DNA from: Cyanobacterium stanieri LEGE 03274 | Lineage (GTDB): Bacteria; Cyanobacteriota; Cyanobacteriia; Cyanobacteriales; Cyanobacteriaceae | DNA length: 64,000 bases | Assembly: GCF_015207825.1 (NCBI RefSeq) | Contig: NZ_JADEWC010000008.1 | Location: 54,653-118,652, forward strand | Direction of reading: 5' to 3' | Shown: positions 56,401 through 64,000 of the stretch, in pieces | Position numbering within the stretch: the first letter of the stretch is position 1 | Layout: the number at the start of each line of letters is the position of its first letter | The notes under the pieces: model-generated | Databases searched by the model: none | What the model saw: only the letters and a program-made list of their open reading frames with translations | Told to the model about the DNA's origin: nothing | Made by a program: the position numbers and the translations under genes

Positions 56401-56435
56401 TAAGTGGAGTAATAATTGTCAATTGTCCATTGTAA

Positions 56436-58097
56436 TTATTCCCATTCGATAGTCCCGGGCGGTTTAGAAGTAATATCATAAACCACTCGGTTAACCCCTT
56501 TCACCTCATTAACAATGCGGTTGGAGATGGTTTCTAGTAAGTCATAGGGAGGTCTTGCCCAGTCGGCTGTCATGCCGTCTTCACTGGTAATCAACCTTAA
56601 AACAATAGGATAGGCATAGGTGCGCTTGTCACCCATTACCCCCACACTTTTTACGGGTAAAAGTACGGCAAATGCCTGCCAAAAGTCATGATACATTCCG
56701 GCTTTTTTGATTTCATCCCTCACTACAAAATCAGCATCCCGAAGGATATTGAGTTTTTCGGAGCTAACTTCCCCTAAGATACGGATAGCTAAACCTGGGC
56801 CGGGAAAAGGATGACGGGAAACGATTTCTTCTGGTAAACCGATCGCCCTTCCCACTTTACGCACCTCATCTTTAAATAGTTTGCGGAGGGGCTCGACTAA
56901 TTTAAAACGGAGATTTTTGGGTAAACCACCCACATTGTGATGACTCTTAATTTTGACGGCTACCCTTTCCCCAGTTTTGGGATCAACGTTAGTATCAGCA
57001 GATTCGATAACATCAGGATAGAGTGTACCTTGGGCAAGATAATCAAAAGGCCCTAAACGGGTGGATTCTTCCTCAAATACCCTAATAAATTCATGACCGA
57101 TTTTGCGGCGTTTTTCTTCAGGGTCTGTCACTCCTTCGATTTGGGCTAAGAAGCGATCGCGCCCATTCACATATTCCACGTTAATATGAAACTGATTATT
57201 AAACAACTCCACCAATCTTTCAGGCTCACCCTTACGCATAAAACCTTGATCAATAAACATACAAGTCAATTGATCACCGATGGCTTCATGGAGTAAAAAA
57301 GCAAGGGTAGAAGAATCCACACCCCCCGAAAGAGCCAATAAAACTCTTTTATCTCCAACGGTTTCCCTAATCTCCGCAATGGATTGTTCCAAGAAGGTTT
57401 GAGTCGTCCAAGTAGGTTCACAACCGCAGATATGATAGACAAAGTTACGAATGAGAGCCGAACCATATTCAGAATGGATTACTTCAGGATGAAACTGAAC
57501 CCCAAATAATTTTTTTTGATGCTCAGCGATCGCCGCACAAGGGGTATTATCAGTATGGGCGAGGATGGAAAAACCTTCGGGTAACTCGGTACAAGAATCA
57601 CCGTGGCTCATCCACATGGTAGAACCATTTTCCACATTAGTTAATAAATCCGTGGGATCATCAATAAACAAAGAAGCCTTACCATATTCGCCTCGTTTTG
57701 CCCTTTCAACGCCACCTCCCAACTGTTTCACCATCAGTTGCATACCATAACATACCCCCAAAACAGGAATGCCAAGACTCCATATTTCAGGATCACATTG
57801 GGGCGCATATTCATCATATACAGAGTTAGGACCACCCGATAAGATGATACCCTTGGGGTTAAGTTCTCTTAGTTTTTCAGCGCTGGTGCGATAGGAGATT
57901 ACCTCGGAGTAAACTTCTGTTTCTCGGATGCGACGGGCAATCAATTCAGAATATTGCGAACCGAAATCAATAATCAGAATCATTTGACGTTTGGTTGTAT
58001 CGTTACTAGAAGAATTATTATTAGTTTGGTCTTGCTTGGAGGGAAGGGGAGTTTCTGTTATAGTCACGTTCTCTTTTTGGTAAAGTTGAGTAATCAA
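56436..58097 (-). CDS. guaA: GMP synthase (glutamine-hydrolysing)
   Basis: Converts XMP to GMP using glutamine and ATP. 553 aa. The glutaminase domain (about 38-235) has GVCYGMQLM with the nucleophile Cys and GVQFHPEV. The ATP-PPase domain has the P-loop ALSGGVDSS, and the dimerisation domain follows with [10 protein letters not shown] and a C-terminal KPPGTIEWE. About 37 polar residues precede the usual start [13 protein letters not shown]; the first ATG is kept because an internal ATG (Met39) has no better ribosome binding site. Confidence 0.97.
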   Translation of the reverse strand: MITQLYQKENVTITETPLPSKQDQTNNNSSSNDTTKRQMILIIDFGSQYSELIARRIRETEVYSEVISYRTSAEKLRELNPKGIILSGGPNSVYDEYAPQCDPEIWSLGIPVLGVCYGMQLMVKQLGGGVERAKRGEYGKASLFIDDPTDLLTNVENGSTMWMSHGDSCTELPEGFSILAHTDNTPCAAIAEHQKKLFGVQFHPEVIHSEYGSALIRNFVYHICGCEPTWTTQTFLEQSIAEIRETVGDKRVLLALSGGVDSSTLAFLLHEAIGDQLTCMFIDQGFMRKGEPERLVELFNNQFHINVEYVNGRDRFLAQIEGVTDPEEKRRKIGHEFIRVFEEESTRLGPFDYLAQGTLYPDVIESADTNVDPKTGERVAVKIKSHHNVGGLPKNLRFKLVEPLRKLFKDEVRKVGRAIGLPEEIVSRHPFPGPGLAIRILGEVSSEKLNILRDADFVVRDEIKKAGMYHDFWQAFAVLLPVKSVGVMGDKRTYAYPIVLRLITSEDGMTADWARPPYDLLETISNRIVNEVKGVNRVVYDITSKPPGTIEWE

Positions 58098-58329
58098 AAA
58101 ATAAAAAATTCTAGCCTGAACAAAGCTAGATTTTTCCTTAGAGGCGAAGTTACTTTCTACCCTAATTTAAATATTCTTAACATCATATCATTACCGTTGA
58201 ATAATTTGGGATTGGGTTTGATAAAAATGCCTTTTTGTTTGATTGGGGAATAAGGAGCGACAATGGAAAAGAGTGGAATAAATTTCCAAGTAATACCAAG
58301 AATTTGTCTCACTTTATTTCATAAGGGTT

Positions 58330-59136
58330 TCAGATACGCTGATCAAATCCTGTAATAGTTATATGTTGGGGTAAGGTAACAATCTCTTGTCGTAAGCTAC
58401 CATGCAACTGATAAGCTAAAATCATCTGATTGGAAATAGCTATGTTACGATTACGGGTGAATATAGGAGATTCTTGAGAAGGGTTTCTGATCTCATCTCC
58501 ATGGCTTTGATGTAACACTGCCCCCATGGATTTTACCTCATATCCTAAGATATTAGCTCTAATTAATAAGTCTTGATCTTCCCATCCCCATCCCCTCAAG
58601 TGTTCGTTATACCCCCCTAAGGATAGTAAGTTATTTTTTGTGGCACAGATTAAACCACACCCTGAACGTTTTGAGGTTGATAATTCTGTAATTATGTCGA
58701 TCTGAATTTTATCAATGGTTTTGTTAATAACGGGTGTGAGGCGGGGGCGTTTGAGAGCGTTAGTATGGTTGTTGGTTTCTTGTACTTCTTGAATATGGAC
58801 AATGAGGGGGGAATCGAGATTATTGTTAATGGTTTGATAGATATTTGTGATGGTGTTTTGATTCCAAATAATATCGGCATCGGAGATAAGGAGAATGTCA
58901 CTGGGACTATTTTTTATGCCGTGGTTTAAGTAAAATGTTTTGCAAAATGGGTATTGACTAAGGTTAATTATTCTTATTTTTGAATTATGGGCAATTTTAG
59001 GTTCAATTATTGATTTTTTGTCTCCTGATAAAATAGTTATAAGGTTTATTTGTTTTATTTCTAGTAAACTAAGGATTGTTTTGTTAATGCTTTTTCTTTT
59101 TTTTAGAGGTATTAATATTTCAAGGCTAGGAGTCAT
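58330..59136 (-). CDS. GT-A glycosyltransferase (galactosyltransferase-like)
   Basis: 268 aa from the ATG at 59136 (MTPSLEILIPLKKR); a longer frame begins at 59181 but would overlap the upstream gene by 56 bases. The nucleotide-sugar domain has the DAD metal motif (LLISDADIIWN). The C-terminal acceptor segment GGYNEHLRGWGWEDQDLLIRA matches the Glyco_transf_7C pattern of galactosyltransferases. No membrane helix is visible. It is paired with a second enzyme of the same architecture, so the two likely act in turn on one glycan. Confidence 0.8.
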   Translation of the reverse strand: MTPSLEILIPLKKRKSINKTILSLLEIKQINLITILSGDKKSIIEPKIAHNSKIRIINLSQYPFCKTFYLNHGIKNSPSDILLISDADIIWNQNTITNIYQTINNNLDSPLIVHIQEVQETNNHTNALKRPRLTPVINKTIDKIQIDIITELSTSKRSGCGLICATKNNLLSLGGYNEHLRGWGWEDQDLLIRANILGYEVKSMGAVLHQSHGDEIRNPSQESPIFTRNRNIAISNQMILAYQLHGSLRQEIVTLPQHITITGFDQRI

Positions 59137-59869
59137 TATTTTTATATTTACGATAATAGTATTCTCTATTTTTGTTAACAATGTCGGGAGAATACCAATC
59201 GGGATTGTGGTGATGGTTGAGGTGTAAATAAACTAGGTCTGGCACTCGACAAAGGTGATAACCTTCATTACAATATCTTTGTATAATATCTTGATCTTCT
59301 CCCCCCCAACCGATAAAGTTTTCATCCCAACCCCCTATTTTCTGTAATTCTTCGGTACGAAATAGGGGCAAAACTCCAAATCTCTCGTGGCTGGTAAGAT
59401 GTTTTTTGAGGGCACTTGGTTGGTCTTCAGGGGCGATCGCACTTTGTTCTACAATAAAATTAAGGTCATTTTTATTATCAACCAATGGTTGTTGTACCAT
59501 TAAACGATAACCAGTTACTAAGAAAAAAGATGATTTTTTAGCTATTTCTAAATGGGTAAAAAGGCTATTGTTATGGGGAATTAAGTCAATATCATAAGCC
59601 ATCAGATATTTAGTATCAACTAAGTTAAGACCATGATTAAGAAGGGCTGTTTTATGAAAAACACCATTATTTTGAACAAAAAAGTAACTAGCACCTATTT
59701 TTTCTATTTTTTCTTGAATAGCTAAAGTGGGTTGTGTATCACTTTCAATAAAAATTATTTTGACTATGTTTTTTAGTCCAAAATGAAGTGACGTAAACCA
59801 GTTATAAAAAGAATAAAATCCTAGTTGTCTTTGTCGGTAGGATATGATTAAGGTAAGCTCATTTTTCAT
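59126..59869 (-). CDS. GT-A glycosyltransferase (galactosyltransferase-like)
   Basis: 247 aa. It shares the architecture of its downstream neighbour: a short N-terminal strand (LTLIISYRQRQ), the AYDIDLIPH metal motif (DID), RFGVLPLFRTEELQKIGG and WDENFIGWGGEDQDIIQRY. An 11-base overlap with the next start implies translational coupling. The donor and acceptor are unknown; capsule, O-antigen or glycoprotein are all possible. Confidence 0.82.
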   Translation of the reverse strand: MKNELTLIISYRQRQLGFYSFYNWFTSLHFGLKNIVKIIFIESDTQPTLAIQEKIEKIGASYFFVQNNGVFHKTALLNHGLNLVDTKYLMAYDIDLIPHNNSLFTHLEIAKKSSFFLVTGYRLMVQQPLVDNKNDLNFIVEQSAIAPEDQPSALKKHLTSHERFGVLPLFRTEELQKIGGWDENFIGWGGEDQDIIQRYCNEGYHLCRVPDLVYLHLNHHHNPDWYSPDIVNKNREYYYRKYKNNDS

Positions 59870-60025
59870 CGAGCTATAAGATAGTTAGTTGAGAACTATT
59901 TTATTATACAAAAAACAGCAATAATTGATTAAGCAAAAAATAGGGAAAAAAAGAAATAGCCCAACTCATTAATTTTCTTCCCCTAAACCCTCAAAAATAT
60001 TATCCCTAACTCAAGTTAATATATA

Positions 60026-61045
60026 TTAACGCCCCCAACGGAAAATAGAAGCGCCCCAACTGAGCCCAGCACCAAAACCAGACACCGCTATAACATCTCC
60101 CGATTTAATTTTACCCTCCTTCAAGGCTTCATCAAGGGCAAGGGGAATAGAGGCCGCAGAAGTATTGCCGTAGTTGTGGAGATTAGTAATAACTTTTTGT
60201 TCGGGTATTTTTAAGCGACTAGCTACCGCATCAATAATTCTTTTATTAGCTTGATGAAGAATTAACCAATCAACATCATCGGTGGTCAAATGAGCTCTAA
60301 ATAAGGCTTTTTCAATGACTTCAGGTACTTTATTCACCGCAAAACGATATACTTCCCTACCATTCATGGTGATATTACTAAAACCACCGTTATTAATTTG
60401 TTTATCTTCGCCAATGTTCTCCAAATTTCCTTGATAGGAGAGATTGAGGGTGTTATTTAAGGCCCCATTACTACACATCTCAAAACCTAGGAGATTATCT
60501 TTTTCTGAGTTACCCTGACATACCACCGCCCCTGCACCGTCGCCGAATAATACACAAGTAGTACGATCGCCCCAATCCACCCAACGGGAAAGAAAATCAG
60601 CTCCAATAACGAGGACATTTCTATATACCCCATTACGAATAAACTGAGAAGCCGTCACCAAAGAAAAGACAAAACCCGAACAAGCGGCCGTTAAATCAAA
60701 GGCCACTGCCCTAGTTGCCCCGATAATACTTTGTACCTGCGCGGCACTACCAAACAAATCATCGGGGGTTGAGGTTGCGAGAATGATTAAATCAATATCT
60801 AGGGGGGTTAAACCGCTATGGGCGATCGCCCTTAGCCCCGCTTGGGCTGCCAACTCACTAAGGCTAGTAGAAGTGGCAATGTGACGCTTTTTGATACCCG
60901 TACGAGAGCTAATCCAGTCATCGGAGGTATCGACTATCTGACTCAAATCATCATTACTAATTACTTGAGTAGCAATGGCTGAACCACTACCAATAACTGT
61001 GATTCCATTGTGGGCATCTCTGGCCGATTCCTTAACCGATTGCAA
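60026..61045 (-). CDS. fabH: 3-oxoacyl-ACP synthase III
   Basis: Starts fatty acid chains by condensing acetyl-CoA with malonyl-ACP. 339 aa. Catalytic Cys122 is in LTAACSGF, His in LHQANKRI, Asn in NYGNTSAAS, and SRTGIKKRHI is the family start motif. It follows plsX by 23 bp in the common plsX-fabH order. Confidence 0.97.
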   Translation of the reverse strand: MQSVKESARDAHNGITVIGSGSAIATQVISNDDLSQIVDTSDDWISSRTGIKKRHIATSTSLSELAAQAGLRAIAHSGLTPLDIDLIILATSTPDDLFGSAAQVQSIIGATRAVAFDLTAACSGFVFSLVTASQFIRNGVYRNVLVIGADFLSRWVDWGDRTTCVLFGDGAGAVVCQGNSEKDNLLGFEMCSNGALNNTLNLSYQGNLENIGEDKQINNGGFSNITMNGREVYRFAVNKVPEVIEKALFRAHLTTDDVDWLILHQANKRIIDAVASRLKIPEQKVITNLHNYGNTSAASIPLALDEALKEGKIKSGDVIAVSGFGAGLSWGASIFRWGR

Positions 61046-61068
61046 TGACTTAATCTCCTTATTGATTA

Positions 61069-62124
61069 TTATTTAACTTCTGATACTAAATTGTCCCCTT
61101 GTGCCAACGAGCCACCTGTTTGATAGTGCTGAATGCGATCGACGATTTGATGATCGATAGCTTCTTTGGCTACTCTGATGGCATTAAAAATAGAAGGAGC
61201 TTGAGAGCTACCATGACTAATAATACACACCGCAGGAACACCTAACAATAAAGCTCCCCCATGTTCAGCATGATCAATTCTTTGTTTAATTCTTCTTAGA
61301 TTGGGCTTGAGGATAGCAGAACCAACTTTACCCCTAACCCCAAAAGGTAACTCCTCTTTGACGATTTGTAACATAATTTCACCCACTGCCTCAGCAAACT
61401 TTAGTAAAACATTACCCACAAAACCATCACAGACGATAACATCAAAATCCCCCGATAACACATCCCTACCTTCAGCATTACCCAAAAAAGGAATAGCAGG
61501 ATTATTACTCAAAAGTTTATGGGTTTCCTTTGCCAATTCATTTCCTTTGGTGGCCTCCTCCCCAATATTTACCAATCCTACCTTGGGTTCTTCTACTTCC
61601 AATACATACTTACTATAAATAGTTCCCATGACGGCAAATTGTTCTAAGTATTTAGGCTTACAATCCACATTAGCGCCCACATCCAAAACAATGACTGATT
61701 TATTAGCATACATGGTAGGGAATACAGCCCCAATGGCAGGGCGATCTATACCTTTAATTCGACCCAAAGAAAGGGAAGCAGCAGCCATGGCAGCTCCCGA
61801 ATGTCCTGCGGAAACTACTCCCTGAGCCCGTTTTTCCTTAACCAATTTCATGGCAACATTAATAGACGCTTTGGGTTTACGACGAACCCCTGTTAAAGCT
61901 CCTTCGTCCATGGAAACAACACCTTCTGAGGGTACTATTTCAATATTTTGAATATTAGCTCCATCATGGTTTGCCAGTTCAGCTTCAATAATTTGAGGAT
62001 CTCCGACTAAGAGAACGTCAATGTCTAATTCTGCGGCAGCCCTGATTGCCCCAGCGACAATTACTCCAGGTCCTCTGTCTCCGCCCATTGCGTCCACTGC
62101 TATTTTTGCTCGTGTTGATGCCAT
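61069..62124 (-). CDS. plsX: Phosphate acyltransferase PlsX
   Basis: Makes acyl-phosphate from acyl-ACP for phospholipid synthesis. 351 aa. IAVDAMGGDRGPGVIVAGA, ASTNVAMKLV-like SINVAMKLVKEKRAQGVVSAGHSGA, LDVGANVDCKP and the GVPAVCIISHGSS end are family landmarks. It leads the plsX-fabH pair. Confidence 0.97.
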   Translation of the reverse strand: MASTRAKIAVDAMGGDRGPGVIVAGAIRAAAELDIDVLLVGDPQIIEAELANHDGANIQNIEIVPSEGVVSMDEGALTGVRRKPKASINVAMKLVKEKRAQGVVSAGHSGAAMAAASLSLGRIKGIDRPAIGAVFPTMYANKSVIVLDVGANVDCKPKYLEQFAVMGTIYSKYVLEVEEPKVGLVNIGEEATKGNELAKETHKLLSNNPAIPFLGNAEGRDVLSGDFDVIVCDGFVGNVLLKFAEAVGEIMLQIVKEELPFGVRGKVGSAILKPNLRRIKQRIDHAEHGGALLLGVPAVCIISHGSSQAPSIFNAIRVAKEAIDHQIVDRIQHYQTGGSLAQGDNLVSEVK

Positions 62125-62363
62125 TGCTCAGTATATTGGGTTAAAATCTCTAAAATTATATCATGTTAACTTTTAATCCACTGTTGTTTGAGGATTGAAA
62201 GACTAACTTTTGTTTTTTATATTTAACAGCATCATATATCATTTTTGTCTTTCCTGCTTGATCTATTTATTGGTTAGAAGTTGACTAGATGAGGGGTAAG
62301 GGTGCAAGTTGACACAAAATCTCATTAAAATAGAATTTAAGAATAATCAGGAAAAAAGCTGTT

Positions 62364-63974
62364 GTGACCACGGAAAATATTACCTTTGATACCATAGAAG
62401 AAGCCATTGCTGATATTAAGGCAGGGCGCTGTATTGTAGTTGTTGATGACGAAAATAGAGAAAATGAAGGGGATTTAATTTGTGCGGCTCAGTTTGCTAC
62501 CCCCGATATGATTAATTTTATGGCGGTGGAGGCCAGGGGTTTAATTTGTTTAGCCATGACAGGAGAGCGCCTTGACGAGTTAGATTTACCCCTCATGGTA
62601 ACCAATAACACCGATAGTAATCAAACGGCTTTTACGGTGAGTATTGATGGGGCAAAACATTTGGGAGTGACTACGGGAATTTCGGCCGAAGATCGCGCCA
62701 AGACTATTCAAATTGCTATAAATCCTACCACTAGCCCTGAAGATTTGGGAAGACCTGGGCATATTTTTCCGTTGCGATCGCGCCAAGGTGGTGTCCTCAA
62801 AAGGGCAGGACACACAGAAGCCGCCGTTGATTTAGCCCGTTTAGGGGGATTATATCCTGCGGGGGTAATCTGCGAAATCCAAAACCCCGATGGTAGTATG
62901 TCTCGTTTACCAGAATTATATCAATATGCCCAAAAACATAATTTAAAGCTGATCAGTATTGCTGATTTAATTAGTTATCGCCTCAAACATGATCGTTTTG
63001 TATATCGAGAAACTGTATGTAATTTCCCTAGTCAGTTCGGGGATTTTCAAATTTATGCCTATGGTAATGCCCTTGATAAAACCGAACATTTAGCCATTGT
63101 TAAGGGTAATATTGACCAGTTTAAGGATCAACCTGTAATGGTGCGGATGCACTCGGAATGCTTAACAGGGGATGCTTTAGGTTCTTTACGTTGTGATTGT
63201 CGGATGCAACTCCAAGCGGCTTTAAAGATGATCGAAAATGCAGGGTTAGGGGTAGTGGTATATCTGCGACAAGAAGGCCGGGGCATTGGTTTAGTCAATA
63301 AATTAAAAGCCTATACCCTCCAAGATATGGGTTTTGATACCGTGGAGGCTAACGAAAAATTAGGTTTTCCCCCTGATTTGAGGGACTATGGTATGGGCGC
63401 TCAAATTCTTAACGATTTGGGCATTAAAAATATTCGTCTGATCACTAATAATCCTCGTAAAATTGCCGGGTTGAAGGGTTACGGCATTGATATTGTGGAA
63501 CGTTTACCCTTGTTCATCGAAGCCAATGACTATAACTCCAATTATCTCAACACCAAGGCCGAAAAGTTAGGACATATGTTGTTACAAACTTTTCTCTGTA
63601 CCATTGCCATCACTTGGAAAAACAGTCAATCTCCGAGCGCCCGTTACCAAAAACTAGAAAAACTGCGTCATCTCATCCGTGACCATAATTTTGTCTCCCA
63701 AGAAGAAACAAGACCCGTGGCGATCGCCCTTTTTAGCCAACCCACCATGATATTACACCTTGGTTTTGATAAACCTGCCATAGTAGAACAAAAATGGTAC
63801 AAAGATAAGAACCATCCCTACCTAAAAAGTATCCTCACCATCCTAGAAACCCTCATAAAAGGGGAAGATCTAGTAAAAATACAATTTTTGATGGCAGAAG
63901 GAGAAGACCCCATGTTAGGGCTACAGGTGCGCTTAGAAAGAGAACAAATATCCCCCAACACATCCATAACTGAC
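62364..63974 (+). CDS. ribBA: Riboflavin bifunctional enzyme RibBA, GTG start
   Basis: 536 aa starting at GTG ([19 protein letters not shown]) and ending TGA at 63972-63974, 26 bases before the window edge. The N-terminal RibB domain makes 3,4-dihydroxy-2-butanone 4-phosphate: [26 protein letters not shown]. The C-terminal GTP cyclohydrolase II domain holds the zinc ligands [21 protein letters not shown] and [16 protein letters not shown]. About 115 more residues beyond the RibA core (from about residue 420) form a cyanobacterial-type extension. The frame is open from start to stop. No ATG start fits: the next in-frame ATG lies inside the RibB domain. Confidence 0.95.
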
Positions 63975-64000
63975 CTAGCCCCCACCCTACAACAACAAAC

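Noticed and set aside
63961..64000. Frameshift or truncation at the end of ribBA
   Set aside because: Recounting the codons from the GTG start shows one open frame ending at TGA 63972-63974, so the gene is complete.

Overview
The window is a stretch of chromosome from a cyanobacterium. Chlorophyll synthase (ChlG), a CruG-like carotenoid glycosyltransferase, a cyanobacterial-type RNase E with an RNase HII gene right behind it, a short RRM protein, and many small proteins of a cyanobacterial type all point that way. So do numerous GCGATCGC (HIP1) octamers. The DNA is AT-rich and the gene set is unicellular in style. A low-GC chroococcalean of the Cyanobacterium/Geminocystis kind is a reasonable guess, but I cannot fix the genus from sequence alone. 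I see no rRNA, tRNA, CRISPR array, prophage, transposase or defence island.

Layout. 1-4.8 kb: secreted M16 peptidase with a duplicated 3' tail behind it, a dynamin-like GTPase broken by a frameshift in a C8 tract, and an OB-fold lipoprotein. 4.8-9.3 kb: folD, a 1 kb gene desert, then rne-rnhB. 10.3-18.3 kb: gpmI, secG, an AI-2E/PerM permease, unknown proteins, a GAF sensor kinase without its phospho-accepting histidine overlapping an ABC1/UbiB kinase, and a coiled-coil protein. 18.3-23.5 kb (minus): a four-gene minor pilin operon. 24-32.4 kb: DICT-GAF histidine kinase, heparinase-like protein, L-lactate dehydrogenase, TspO-like protein, M20 amidohydrolase. 32.7-41.7 kb: chlG, M1 aminopeptidase with HEAT repeats, two MFS transporters, an RRM protein, a thioredoxin-like ferredoxin, nadK. 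41.8-49.6 kb: membrane coiled-coil protein, mnmG, cruG-like gene, a parvulin isomerase, an AbrB-type permease with Pho-box-like repeats upstream, a small unknown. 49.5-64 kb: lpxA, fabZ, gmk, rpmB, ylqF, hflX, rplI, guaA, two GT-A glycosyltransferases, fabH, plsX and ribBA.

Most genes are housekeeping: lipid A and fatty acid initiation (fabZ-lpxA, plsX-fabH), nucleotide and cofactor synthesis (gmk, guaA, nadK, folD, ribBA), RNA processing and translation (rne-rnhB, mnmG, rpmB, rplI, ylqF, hflX). The accessory part that looks most like a working system is the pilin operon. Its order and protein types mirror the GspH-I-J-K tip complex of type II secretion and type IV pili, including a very large last subunit that lacks Glu+5.

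The other unusual signal lies between genes. A family of paired palindromes (CCGTGTAAT-NN-ATTACACGG or CCTTGTAAT-NN-ATTACAAGG next to GTTCAAT-NN-ATTGAAC) occurs at least seven times in intergenic DNA, with stem-preserving base changes between copies. It is embedded in longer composite repeats and heptamer tracts that fill most of the larger gaps. One different small repeat has been captured as the C-terminus of the heparinase-like gene.
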